Shown in pieces: positions 33,900 through 42,506 of a stretch of DNA of 64,000 nt. The notes under the pieces are model-generated. The model saw nothing but the letters and a program-made list of their open reading frames with translations. It ran no database searches and was not told the origin of the DNA. Numbering within the stretch: the first letter of the stretch is position 1; the number at the start of each line of letters is the position of its first letter. The stretch is from Luteibacter sp. OK325 (lineage in GTDB: Bacteria > Pseudomonadota > Gammaproteobacteria > Xanthomonadales > Rhodanobacteraceae), in NCBI RefSeq assembly GCF_003050935.1, contig NZ_QAOX01000004.1:124001-188000 (forward strand). The letters run 5' to 3'. The position numbers and the translations under genes are program-made.

Positions 33900-35183
33900 T
33901 CAATGCTCCGTCAGCGTCCACGAGGGAAACGGATCGAACATCCGAAGCCACGCTTCCGGTCCACGCGCGAACTCATCGTCCTGCAACAGGCAAGCGTCGA
34001 GCGCCTGCCGGATATCGGCCTCCGGCATGTCTACGCCGATGAGCACCAACTCCTGACGTCGGTCACCGAACCTCGGATGCCAGATATCGATCAGCGCGCG
34101 ACGTTCGGCCTCGTGCGGCAGCTCGTTCTCGTCCGGCGCGGACACACCGAGGTCTTTCAGGCCAAACGGTTCCCTTAGTCCCGCATCCACACGCATGCGG
34201 CTAGCCCACCAATGCCCACCCGCCAACGACTCCGTCGACCCCCCGGCGACGGCAAGGCTTCCCACCCAGTCCATGCGACTGGCTAGCCAGAAATAGCCCT
34301 TGGCACGCAAAACACCGGGGATCCCCGCGTTGAGCATGTCCATGAACCGCGCGGGATGGAACGGCCGGGCGTTCCGATAGACGAAGCTCGTGATGCCGTA
34401 CGCCTCGGTCTCGGGCGTGTGCTCGCCCATCAGTTCTTTCACCCAGCCCGGCGCCTTCTGGGCACGTTCGTAATCGAAGCTTCCCGTATTGAGAATGTCC
34501 AGAAGGTCGACCTCGCCGTGGGCCGCGTCGACCAGCCGTGCGTCGCGGTTGAGCGCGCGGAGCACACGCCGCACCTCCTGCCTTGCGCTCTCGTCGAGCT
34601 GGTCACACTTGTTGACGACGATGACATCCGCGAACTCGACCTGCTCGGTCAGCAAGGTCACCAGCGAACGCTCGTCATCTTCGCCAGCGGCCTCGCCGCG
34701 TTGCTCGAGGCTATCGCTCGAACAGAAGTCTCTTACGAAACTCCTGCCATCGACCACGGTAACCATGGTGTCCAGCCGGGCGACATCGGACAGGGAAAAG
34801 CCGGCTTCGTCGCGTACGTGGAACGTCGCAGCCACGGGCAACGGTTCGGATATGCCGGTCGATTCGATAAGCAGGTAGTCGAACCGGCCCTCGGCGGCGA
34901 GACGCTTTACCTCTTGCATGAGATCGTCGCGAAGCGTGCAGCAAATGCAGCCGTTGGAGAATTCGACCAGCTTCTCGTCCGTGCGACTGAGCTCAGCCCC
35001 ACCGTTCCGTACCAGGCCGGCGTCGATATTGACCTCGCTCATGTCGTTAACGATGACGGCGACACGCAAGCCCTGGCGGTTACGAAGAACGTGGTTGAGC
35101 AGCGTGGTCTTTCCGGCGCCAAGGAAGCCGGAAAGAACGGTGACCGGCAACGTGGGAGCGCTGGCGGATACGAGGTTTTTCAT
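33900..35183 (-). CDS. COG0523-family GTPase, putative zinc metallochaperone (ZigA/YeiR-like)
   Basis: This 427-aa G3E-family GTPase has Walker [10 protein letters not shown] (19-27), the metal site GCICC (78-82), NKCD near residue 190 and a C-terminal CobW-type domain containing several His. COG0523 proteins deliver zinc or other metals to client enzymes under scarcity, and many are Zur-regulated. AGGATAT precedes the ATG. It lies 24 nt after the DUF3299 gene. The CobW (cobalamin) role is unlikely because no cobalamin genes are near and the neighbours are zinc-starvation genes. Confidence 0.92.
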   Translation of the reverse strand: MKNLVSASAPTLPVTVLSGFLGAGKTTLLNHVLRNRQGLRVAVIVNDMSEVNIDAGLVRNGGAELSRTDEKLVEFSNGCICCTLRDDLMQEVKRLAAEGRFDYLLIESTGISEPLPVAATFHVRDEAGFSLSDVARLDTMVTVVDGRSFVRDFCSSDSLEQRGEAAGEDDERSLVTLLTEQVEFADVIVVNKCDQLDESARQEVRRVLRALNRDARLVDAAHGEVDLLDILNTGSFDYERAQKAPGWVKELMGEHTPETEAYGITSFVYRNARPFHPARFMDMLNAGIPGVLRAKGYFWLASRMDWVGSLAVAGGSTESLAGGHWWASRMRVDAGLREPFGLKDLGVSAPDENELPHEAERRALIDIWHPRFGDRRQELVLIGVDMPEADIRQALDACLLQDDEFARGPEAWLRMFDPFPSWTLTEH

Positions 35184-35207
35184 GGGATATCCTGCGAGTC
35201 TTCGGTG

Positions 35208-35948
35208 TTACTCGAATGCACGACGAAGTCTGTCGTCGTCGCTGCTGCTGTAGGTCTCGAGCGTGCCGTTATCCACGGCGTAGGCCGAGGCGGCGAGCGC
35301 GTTCTCGGTCACCTGCGTGTGAAGCACGCCCTTGAGTGTCAGGGGGTCATAGAGGCTCGGCGTGGGTATGCCGTGGGATAGCCGCACGTGCACCAGCATG
35401 TTCGGTGGCGGCGGGGGCACGTGGATGCACGCGCCATAGAACGGCACGAAGAAGAACTCGACCATGTTGCCGTCACCATCGGACTCCAGCGGCACGACGT
35501 AACCCGATAGCCGCACCTTGGCGCCATTGAGCGCCTCGACGGTGTGCAGCGTGCCTATCTGCTTCATGCGCTGGTTGCCGACGTGCAGCACCGGCGGTGC
35601 ATTCTCGAGGGCCTTGAAGTCCTCCGGGGGCACCATCTTCGTCCAGTCCAGATCCGCGAAGCCGTTCTCGTCCGGAGGCCCGAGCACATCCGAACCTGGC
35701 TTGGGCGCTGCCTTCGCCACGCCGTGCGCCGCGGCGTAGGCATTGGCGGCGGCAATTCCGGCGGCGCCCGGCGCAGCACGCCGCGCGCGCCCGGTATCGG
35801 CTTCCGCCTGCGCCTGGGCAAGCGCGCTCGTGGCAGGGGAAGCCGGGCCGTCTGCAACGCTGTCTCCGGAGGGCCCGGAACACCCCGCGAAAAGAGCAGC
35901 CAGCGCGGCGGCCGCACCTACCCGAGCAAGCAACGTAACGCGCTTCAC
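35208..35948 (-). CDS. DUF3299 lipoprotein of the zinc-starvation operon
   Basis: This 246-aa protein starts at a GTG (35948) overlapping the permease stop by 4 nt (GTGA). The N-terminus is a lipoprotein signal with lipobox LFAGC (C23). An Ala-rich linker follows, then the DUF3299 domain (VRLSGYVVPLE followed by FFFVPFYGACIHVPPPPPNMLVHV). DUF3299 proteins are paired with an ABC ATPase, an FtsX-like permease and DUF2796 in Zur-regulated operons of other proteobacteria (for example PA4063-PA4066 of Pseudomonas aeruginosa, recalled). It probably works as a periplasmic partner of the exporter-like complex. Confidence 0.9.
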   Translation of the reverse strand: MKRVTLLARVGAAAALAALFAGCSGPSGDSVADGPASPATSALAQAQAEADTGRARRAAPGAAGIAAANAYAAAHGVAKAAPKPGSDVLGPPDENGFADLDWTKMVPPEDFKALENAPPVLHVGNQRMKQIGTLHTVEALNGAKVRLSGYVVPLESDGDGNMVEFFFVPFYGACIHVPPPPPNMLVHVRLSHGIPTPSLYDPLTLKGVLHTQVTENALAASAYAVDNGTLETYSSSDDDRLRRAFE

Positions 35949-37201
35949 TGGCGCACCTGCAGGCCATCGATCAACGAACGTCGGTAGGCAATCGCGCCGG
36001 GAATGGCACCCGCGAAGGCCCCCAGAACGATGACGGCGGCCAGCAGCCACCACTCGGTGGCGGACGGTGCGAGCTCCAGCACCAGGCCGGCGTTGGCCAG
36101 CAGATAATCGTGTCCGATGGCGACGACAGCGAAAAGAAACAGGCACCCGAGCAGTGCACCGAACATCGTCAGCAACGTGCTTTCGATGACCAGAAGCGCA
36201 AAGACAGTTCGGGCGGATGCGCCGACTGCCCTGAGAATGGCCATCTCACGGCGACGCTCGTTCAACATGGCCAGGAGCGCGGTCAACATGCCTGACATGC
36301 CAACCAGAACGACCATCGCGCTCACGGCCCGAAGCGCATTCTCGGCGGTGCCAATGAGGTGCCAGAGTTCGCCGAGAGCGACGCCGGGGAGTACCGCGAG
36401 CAAGGCTTCTTCCGGGTACTCGTTGATCGCCCGTTGCACGGCAAACGACGACAGGCGTGACTTCAGGCCGACCAGGCAAGCGGTAATAGCCTTCGGCGTC
36501 AGATCCATATGGCGCGTGCTCTCCGCGCTTACTTCCAACCCCGGCAGGCGCATGCCGCCGCGCCAGTCGACATGGATGGCCTCGATGGCCTCGAGGCTCA
36601 CCGCGATCGTCGCGTCCACCGGCGTGCCGGTTGGCGCGAGGATACCCTTGATGCGGAAAGGCTTATCCGCGTGCAGCGACGTGGCCGGCCCACCGAGTCC
36701 ATGCGCGAGCACGATGGTGTCGCCTACGTTGTAATGGAGCTGGCGAGCGACCTCCGCGCCGATGACGGCGTCGTAGAGGTCCGCGAAGGGGGCGCCACTG
36801 GTGAAAGACAAGGCCTGCTTCGCTCCGTAGTGGTAATGGACAAAGAAATCCGTCGTGGTGCCGACGACGCGAAAGCCGCGATGCGAATCACCCAGGGACA
36901 GCGGTACGGTCCAGGAGACCTCCGGCATGGCCCGGATGTCTTCGTAGGTTTTCCAGGTGATGTTGTTGGTCGCCTCTCCCACGTGGAAGATCGCGTACAG
37001 CAGCAGGTTCACCGGCCCCGAGCGGGCACCGACGACAAGGTCGGTGCCCGACACGGTGCTGGAAAAGCCGCGTCGTGCGTCGACACGGACGCGTTCCACG
37101 CCAAGGAGAAGAAAGACGCTGAGTGCGATGGTGACGACCGTCAGGAGCACGCCCGTACGACGTTGGCGAAGACTCTTCAGTGCAAGCGAGATGAGGTTCA
37201 C
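35945..37201 (-). CDS. FtsX/MacB-type ABC transporter permease
   Basis: This 418-aa protein begins with a GTG at 37201, two bases after the ATPase stop. It has an N-terminal membrane helix (about 15-35), a periplasmic MacB-like domain (about 40-280) and three C-terminal helices (about 285-310, 335-360, 380-405), with RREMAILRAVGASARTVFALL typical of FtsX-domain permeases. Such LolCDE/MacB-like systems do mechanical work on periplasmic or outer-membrane partners rather than classical transport. It is coupled to the ABC ATPase and DUF3299. Confidence 0.9.
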   Translation of the reverse strand: MNLISLALKSLRQRRTGVLLTVVTIALSVFLLLGVERVRVDARRGFSSTVSGTDLVVGARSGPVNLLLYAIFHVGEATNNITWKTYEDIRAMPEVSWTVPLSLGDSHRGFRVVGTTTDFFVHYHYGAKQALSFTSGAPFADLYDAVIGAEVARQLHYNVGDTIVLAHGLGGPATSLHADKPFRIKGILAPTGTPVDATIAVSLEAIEAIHVDWRGGMRLPGLEVSAESTRHMDLTPKAITACLVGLKSRLSSFAVQRAINEYPEEALLAVLPGVALGELWHLIGTAENALRAVSAMVVLVGMSGMLTALLAMLNERRREMAILRAVGASARTVFALLVIESTLLTMFGALLGCLFLFAVVAIGHDYLLANAGLVLELAPSATEWWLLAAVIVLGAFAGAIPGAIAYRRSLIDGLQVRQ

Positions 37202-37203
37202 GG

Positions 37204-37920
37204 TCAGGCCACCATCTGCGAACGCGGACGGTCGCCGAGACTCACGGCGCGATCGAAGTGACGGGCGAGATTCATGTCGTGGCTCACGAAAACAACGCCG
37301 GTGCCGTGCCGTGTGCATTCGGCGAGCAGGAGGCGAAGGAAGGCGTCGCGGTTGTCCGCATCGAGCGCCGACGTGGGCTCGTCGGCGATGAGAAGCTGCG
37401 GACCGCCGATAAGGGCACGGGCGACCGCCACGCGTTGTTGTTGACCGACACTGAGGTTGCCCGTGCGTGCGCGCTCGACGAGCTGCGCCACCAGCCCCAG
37501 CGACTCGAGAAGTCGGACCGCTTCGGTGCGTTGCGCGTGATGCGTGGCACCCGCGCGTGTCGCGCGAGCACGGGACCACGCGCAACCGAGCAACACATTC
37601 TCGACCGGGCTGAGGAAGGGCAACAGGTTGAACTGTTGAAAGACGTATCCGAGGTGCTCGGCGCGAAAATGGTCCCGCTGCGACGCGGATAACGTGGAAT
37701 ACGGAACGCCAAGCACGGTGACTTCCCCGTTGGACGCCCGCAGCACTCCCGAGAGCAATCCCAGCAGCGTGCTCTTGCCGCTGCCACTGGGTCCGCACAG
37801 AAACATGCGCTCGCCCGGCGCAACCGCGAAGTCATCCATCGTCAATATCGCGTCCGACCCGGGCCACGTGAACCGCAGCCCGCGGCACGACACCAGCGGA
37901 GCGTCGCCATAGGGAATCAT
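37204..37920 (-). CDS. ABC transporter ATP-binding protein (LolD/MacB type)
   Basis: This 238-aa nucleotide-binding protein has Walker A CGPSGSGKST (42-51), Q-loop VFQQFNLLPF, signature NLSVGQQQRVAVARAL, Walker B LLIADEPTSALD and switch His in VSHD. The signature differs slightly from LSGGQ. It overlaps the DUF2796 stop by 4 nt and directly precedes the permease gene. Confidence 0.93.
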   Translation of the reverse strand: MIPYGDAPLVSCRGLRFTWPGSDAILTMDDFAVAPGERMFLCGPSGSGKSTLLGLLSGVLRASNGEVTVLGVPYSTLSASQRDHFRAEHLGYVFQQFNLLPFLSPVENVLLGCAWSRARATRAGATHHAQRTEAVRLLESLGLVAQLVERARTGNLSVGQQQRVAVARALIGGPQLLIADEPTSALDADNRDAFLRLLLAECTRHGTGVVFVSHDMNLARHFDRAVSLGDRPRSQMVA

Positions 37921-38441
37921 GGGGACAACGTCACATGCGTCATGGGGCGGTCCAGCACCTGCTGCGTCGCGCCGTTGGCGGTCACGATGTCGACGACCAC
38001 GCGCTGCAACGCAGGGAACGCCGCGAACAGGCCGACTTCAATGGCATCGAGCTGTGCGGGAGCCGCACACGTGAACTGATAGGTCACGTCGAAATCACCG
38101 TGGCCGCCCGGCTTTGCGTTGGCGTCGAACCCGTCGGCGACGACCTTCGCGGGAGGCGCCGTGCAGTTGGCCCCGCCGGCAGGTACGAGCCATTTACCTA
38201 CCCGAAGCGTCTCCCTGGCCTTGGCGAGTGCTTGCGCCTGTTCAGTGGTGGCCGGTGGATGCTCGAACCCCACGGCGTCGTGGCCAGGAATGCTCAAGGC
38301 GACCACCAGCGTCGGGCCTTCCGACGACACCTGGAGCGTTGCCTGTCCGTGGACATGAGGACCCAGGTGACGCTCTTCGGCGGGTAAGCGCCCTGCCGCC
38401 AGGGCCAGGACCAGCAGAAACGGGACTGTTCGTAAGTTCAT
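37917..38441 (-). CDS. DUF2796 periplasmic zinc-binding-like protein
   Basis: This 174-aa protein has a signal peptide (about 1-21) and an early His cluster ERHLGPHVHGQA (H25, H29, H31) typical of DUF2796, which is thought to bind zinc in the periplasm. It is the first gene after the palindrome at 38456-38480, so it probably leads a Zur-controlled transcript reaching down to the P1B ATPase. The ribosome binding site is weak (AGGCC). Confidence 0.9.
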   Translation of the reverse strand: MNLRTVPFLLVLALAAGRLPAEERHLGPHVHGQATLQVSSEGPTLVVALSIPGHDAVGFEHPPATTEQAQALAKARETLRVGKWLVPAGGANCTAPPAKVVADGFDANAKPGGHGDFDVTYQFTCAAPAQLDAIEVGLFAAFPALQRVVVDIVTANGATQQVLDRPMTHVTLSP

Positions 38442-38455
38442 GTGCGCACCGGCCT

Positions 38456-38480
38456 GTGTATGTTATAACATAACGTACAC
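38456..38480. promoter_or_regulatory. Zur-box-like palindrome upstream of the DUF2796 operon
   Basis: An 11-3-11 palindrome with a single mismatch surrounds the core GTTAT-AAC-ATAAC (38462-38474). The core agrees with the proteobacterial Zur consensus (GTTATANTATAAC-like). It ends 14 nt upstream of the ATG at 38441, with 20 nt between core and ATG. The AT-rich block stands out in GC-rich surroundings. Confidence 0.8.
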
Positions 38481-38513
38481 GAGAACCTCGGCGGCGCGCT
38501 AGTCTTTTCATCG

Positions 38514-39806
38514 TCAGTGCGTTGTCGCCTCGACGTAGGTTTTGCCCGCCTCCACCGTCGTAACGTACGGGCCCGACCAGTCACGCTCGAAGATGCGCGT
38601 GAGTGTCGCCGCGGGACCCGCCCCACGAACGAAGACCGATGCATCTACCGACGTATGGAAATAGCTGGACTCCCAGTTTCCCGTACCGATGTAGACACCG
38701 CGATCGTCGACCACCGCGTACTTCGCGTGTTCGACACGCGCATAGGGAATGAAGCCCGTCGGTGACGGCGGAACGCGACTGAACTTGACCGTGATGTTCG
38801 GCATCAGGCTGAGGCTCTTCAGATAGCCCTGCATGGGTTCATGAAGTGCCCAATCAGCCACGATGATCCGGACATCGACCCCGCGCGCCGCGGCATCGCG
38901 CAGCGCCGCATCGACCGGAGTCCACCAGCCCTTCTCACCATAGCCACGCAGCGCCGAGAGCGTCATCACCTGCACGCGAACGATGTGCTGCGAACTATTG
39001 ATGAGATCGACCAGGGCAGGCTCCTCGGCCGTTACCCAGTCGGGCATGAGCGGGGCGGGACTGAACGCCGGATAGGAAACCACGTTGCCTTCGCCCGGCA
39101 CGCCCAGGATCTCAGGGTCGGTCACCGTGACCGGGGCGAACGTGAGCGCCGCCGCGGCATGTTTTCCCGGTGTCGGCGACGCTGGACTTCCGGCCAGTTG
39201 CCAGTCGAAGTCGAACGTCGCGCCGAACGTCTGCGCAAAGCGCCGATTGCGTATGCGAGCCCCTATTTCATGGATCTCGTTCAAGGCGCGCCAGTCCCAG
39301 TTCTGGCTGCCGACAAAGACATCCGCGTGGTCGACCACCATGTACTTGGCGTGTAACACACCGCCGGTCAGCGTCTTGACCGGCAGCACGCGAATCTCGA
39401 AGCCAGGCAAGGCACGGAAGCGGTCGATGCTTTCATGGTTGTCCGCAAGGAACGTCTGGTCGACCAGGATGCGCAGCTTGATGCCTGAGCGAGCACGTTC
39501 GACCAGCGCATCGAGGACCGGCGCCAATGGGCCACCGGGTTTGTCGGCAATGTAGAAAGCGGCGATATCGATGCTGGTCTTCGCGCTGCGAATCATCTCC
39601 AGCCAGACGGTCTGCGTGCGTCGAACACCCGGCTCACCGTAGATGGACGCGTCGGGCACGCTTTCGACCAACTCGAAATCCGGCGGCGGAGGCATCTTTT
39701 CCCGGGCTGCCAGCGCGCTGGCAGACAGTCCCATGACAAGCAGCGAAGCGATGGCGACCCAGCGCCGTAGAGCGGGAGTAACGACGGGGTGCGGGAGGGG
39801 TGACAT
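38514..39806 (-). CDS. Secreted phospholipase D-like protein with two HKD motifs
   Basis: This 430-aa protein has a signal peptide (about 1-33) and two phospholipase-D half-sites: H152-K154-D159 in HAKYMVVD followed by GSQNWDW, and H360-K362-D367 in HAKYAVVD followed by GTGNWE. PLD-superfamily enzymes hydrolyse or transfer phosphodiesters, and exported members act on phospholipids or as cardiolipin-synthase-like enzymes. The ATG at 39806 starts the signal peptide directly. A Zur-box-like palindrome lies just upstream at the same distance as for DUF2796, so it is probably induced by zinc shortage, which is unusual for a PLD. Confidence 0.88.
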   Translation of the reverse strand: MSPLPHPVVTPALRRWVAIASLLVMGLSASALAAREKMPPPPDFELVESVPDASIYGEPGVRRTQTVWLEMIRSAKTSIDIAAFYIADKPGGPLAPVLDALVERARSGIKLRILVDQTFLADNHESIDRFRALPGFEIRVLPVKTLTGGVLHAKYMVVDHADVFVGSQNWDWRALNEIHEIGARIRNRRFAQTFGATFDFDWQLAGSPASPTPGKHAAAALTFAPVTVTDPEILGVPGEGNVVSYPAFSPAPLMPDWVTAEEPALVDLINSSQHIVRVQVMTLSALRGYGEKGWWTPVDAALRDAAARGVDVRIIVADWALHEPMQGYLKSLSLMPNITVKFSRVPPSPTGFIPYARVEHAKYAVVDDRGVYIGTGNWESSYFHTSVDASVFVRGAGPAATLTRIFERDWSGPYVTTVEAGKTYVEATTH

Positions 39807-39823
39807 GGGCGTCCGGTTCGGTT

Positions 39824-39844
39824 GAATGTTATAAAATAACACTC
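39824..39844. promoter_or_regulatory. Zur-box-like palindrome upstream of the PLD gene
   Basis: A 9-3-9 palindrome with one mismatch surrounds the perfect core GTTAT-AAA-ATAAC (39828-39840), with 21 nt between core and ATG. It is placed between the stop codon of the efflux outer-membrane gene and the PLD start, so PLD has its own promoter. Sequence and spacing match the box at 38456-38480. Confidence 0.78.
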
Positions 39845-39849
39845 CTTTT

Positions 39850-41364
39850 TTACCGTATGACTGCGGCGGCCGGCACGTCCCCGCCGCCGATGGCCTTGTA
39901 GATCGCTACCAGCCTGATGGCGAGCTGCGCATCGCTATCGGCGCGGTCACGCTGGGCGGCGAGCAGTGTCCGCTCGGCATCGAGCGCCTCTATGAAGGTG
40001 GTTCGTCCGTTCCGGTAGCGAACGTCGGCGAGCGAATAAGCGTCGCGAGACAGACGCTCGCGCTCGGCGAGCTGCGCATTGCGCTGGCGTTCCGCCGAGT
40101 AAGCGTTCAGTGCCGTGTCGATATCCGACCAGGCCTGCAACACGCTCTTCTGCCAGGTCACGGCTGCCTCCTGCTGCTGCAACTTGCGCAGTGTCACCAC
40201 ACTGCGGCGGCGGCCCATGTCGAAGATGGGCAGGTCCAGGCTTGGTCCGATCGACCAGTGTCGGCTACCCCAGTCACCGAAGTCCCCCGACTGCAACGAT
40301 TCAAAGGCAAAGCTGCCGCCCAGCGTGATGCGCGGGTAGAGGTCGGCTACCGCCACACCGGTATTCGCTGTGGCTTCGTGCAGCTGCGCTTCGGCCTGGC
40401 GGATGTCCGGTCGGCGGCGCACGACATCCGACGGGATGCCCAGCGCCAGGCTCGGGAGAACCGGCTTTGTATCGGCATCCGCGAGCGGCGCCAGCCTTGC
40501 CTGCAGGCTGCCCGGCGTCTGGCCGATCAGTACCGAAAGTTGATCAAGTGCATTCGCCTCCTCCGCGAGCAGCGCAGGCAGTCGCGCCCGAAGGTCGGCG
40601 AGCAGCGCCTGCTGCTGCGTGGTGTCGAGGTCGCTGGCCATGCCCCCGTCCGCCCTCGCCTTCATGAGCGTGAAATGGTCCTGGGCCGCGTCGAGGTCGG
40701 CACGCGTCAACGCGATCTGCCGCTGCGTGCCACGCAATGCGAAGTACACACGCGCCACGTCGGCGGCAACATCCAGCCGCGCGCCATCGAACAGTGCACC
40801 CGATGACGATACCTGGGCATCGGCCGCTTCCACTGACCGTCGCACGCGACCCCAGAAGTCCGGTTCCCACGAGGCGTCGAAGCCACCCTGATAGACGGTG
40901 TACGGCTGGCTCAGCAACTTCACCAGGGTGTCGCGTTGATCGGCAGGTGCGAGTACATCGATCGTGCGGCTGGTCGCACCATTCTCACTGGGGCGCTGAC
41001 GTTGGGCGCTAGCCGCCATGTCGACCTGCGGACCGCGCTGCGCCGCCGCCGTCTGGCGTTGCGCGCGACTCTCGGCGAAGCGCAACGCGGCTGTCTGTAG
41101 GTCGGGGTTAGCCGTGGCGGCATCCGCTTCCAGTCCGTCGAGCACGGGATCACCGAAAGGCTTCCACCACTCGGCCGAAGCGATCGCGGCGCCCGTCGGC
41201 GGGACGGCATCGTGCAGCGAGGCATCGCCGGCACGCAGCGACGACCAGTCGGCCGGCACCTGCGCCTGGGGCTTCTTGAAGTCCGGCCCGACGGCGCAAC
41301 CGCTCAACACGGTGATGGTCGCCATCGTCAGCAAGGACAGGGAAAGAGAAGACAGGGTGCGCAT
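39850..41364 (-). CDS. RND/ABC efflux outer-membrane factor lipoprotein (NodT/OprM type)
   Basis: This 504-aa protein has a lipoprotein signal (VLSGCAVGPDFKKP, Cys near 22) and two TolC-like repeats (about 60-260 and 270-480) with the family segments SAEWWKPFGDPVLDGL, LGIPSDVVRRRPDIRQAEAQLH, DLYPRITLGGSF and WSDIDTALNAY. It forms the outer-membrane duct of tripartite exporters. The start at 41364 is 14 nt after the second ABC-2 permease stop, and it completes the YbhGFSR-like operon. Confidence 0.92.
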   Translation of the reverse strand: MRTLSSLSLSLLTMATITVLSGCAVGPDFKKPQAQVPADWSSLRAGDASLHDAVPPTGAAIASAEWWKPFGDPVLDGLEADAATANPDLQTAALRFAESRAQRQTAAAQRGPQVDMAASAQRQRPSENGATSRTIDVLAPADQRDTLVKLLSQPYTVYQGGFDASWEPDFWGRVRRSVEAADAQVSSSGALFDGARLDVAADVARVYFALRGTQRQIALTRADLDAAQDHFTLMKARADGGMASDLDTTQQQALLADLRARLPALLAEEANALDQLSVLIGQTPGSLQARLAPLADADTKPVLPSLALGIPSDVVRRRPDIRQAEAQLHEATANTGVAVADLYPRITLGGSFAFESLQSGDFGDWGSRHWSIGPSLDLPIFDMGRRRSVVTLRKLQQQEAAVTWQKSVLQAWSDIDTALNAYSAERQRNAQLAERERLSRDAYSLADVRYRNGRTTFIEALDAERTLLAAQRDRADSDAQLAIRLVAIYKAIGGGDVPAAAVIR

Positions 41365-41378
41365 GGGGAGTACCGAAG

Positions 41379-42506
41379 TCAGACGAGACGATGACGGAAG
41401 AGCCACGCCGAGAACGGCAGGGTCACGGCGGCGATGATGAGCAGCGGCACGATGTCGCCGATGACGGTTCCCAGGCCGACGCCTTCCAGGTACACCCGCT
41501 GGACGAGGTGGATGGCGTAGCGTGCCGGGTTGATGGTGGTGAGCCACTGCATGGCGATGGGCATGTTCGCGACCGGCGTCGTCATGCCCGACAGCAGCAC
41601 CAGCGGCATCATCAGCACGAAGGTGTAGAGCATGGCCTGCTGCATGTTCACGGCCAGTGCGGAAATCGCCAGACCGATACCGACGCACGCCACGGTAAAA
41701 ACCAGCAGCCCGATGTACAGCGTAACCAGCGAACCGGCCAGGGGAATGTGGAACCACAGCGTCGCGATCAGAAGGACCAGCGTGGACTGGACCAGGCCGA
41801 CGAAAATCGACGGCACGGATTTGCCGATCATGATTTCCGCTGGCGTGCATGGGGTCACGAGCAACTGGTCGAAGGTGCCCTGCTCCCGCTCGCGCGCCAC
41901 GGAGAGCGCGGTGAGCATGAGCGTCTGCAACATGCTCAGTACCGCGATCATGGACGACATCATGAACCAGCGTGTCTCGAGGTTCGGGTTGTACCAGGCG
42001 CGCACGTCCACCGTGAGCGGTGAGGTGCCGCCGCCGTGGCTCTGCCGCCAGTCCGCATTGAAGCGAGACACGATAGCGCCCAGATAGCCGGAAGCCGTGC
42101 CCGCTGTCGTCGAGTTTCGGGCGTCGAGGATAAGCTGCACGGGTGTGGTTTCACCCGCGCTGAGCCTTTGCTCGAAACGAGGCGCGATGTGAAGCACGAA
42201 AAGGACTTTGCCGGCGTCGACGATGGGGGCGATGTCATTCTCGTTGTGCAGCGTCGCGACGCGACGGAAGACGCCGGATCCTTCGACATTCGCGATCAGT
42301 TGCACGGCCGCCGGGCCGTGGTCCTGGTCGAGCAGCGCGTAAGGCGCCTCGCGCAGATCCAGCGTGGCCGCGTAACCGAACATGAGCGACTGCAGCAAGG
42401 CCGGCACGAACAACAGCACGCGGCTGGCCGGATCCTTCAGGATGACCAGCAGCTCCTTGCGGCAGAGATTGGCCACGCGGCGGAGGAAAGCGAGCATGGC
42501 ATTCAT
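41379..42506 (-). CDS. ABC-2 type permease (YbhR-like)
   Basis: This 375-aa protein has one N-terminal membrane helix (about 27-46), a periplasmic domain (about 50-175) and five C-terminal helices, with AREREQGTFDQLLVTPCTPAEIMIGK typical of ABC-2 exporters of the YhhJ/YbhR kind. It is the second of two paired permeases and overlaps the first by 4 nt (ATGA). The pair with the fused ATPase exports drugs or small cations in E. coli YbhFSR. The substrate here is unknown. Confidence 0.9.
   Translation of the reverse strand: MNAMLAFLRRVANLCRKELLVILKDPASRVLLFVPALLQSLMFGYAATLDLREAPYALLDQDHGPAAVQLIANVEGSGVFRRVATLHNENDIAPIVDAGKVLFVLHIAPRFEQRLSAGETTPVQLILDARNSTTAGTASGYLGAIVSRFNADWRQSHGGGTSPLTVDVRAWYNPNLETRWFMMSSMIAVLSMLQTLMLTALSVAREREQGTFDQLLVTPCTPAEIMIGKSVPSIFVGLVQSTLVLLIATLWFHIPLAGSLVTLYIGLLVFTVACVGIGLAISALAVNMQQAMLYTFVLMMPLVLLSGMTTPVANMPIAMQWLTTINPARYAIHLVQRVYLEGVGLGTVIGDIVPLLIIAAVTLPFSAWLFRHRLV

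Noticed and set aside
33900-35183. Reading of the GTPase as CobW of cobalamin synthesis
   Set aside because: No cobalamin genes are present; the DUF2796/ABC/DUF3299 neighbours and Zur-like box indicate a zinc role.
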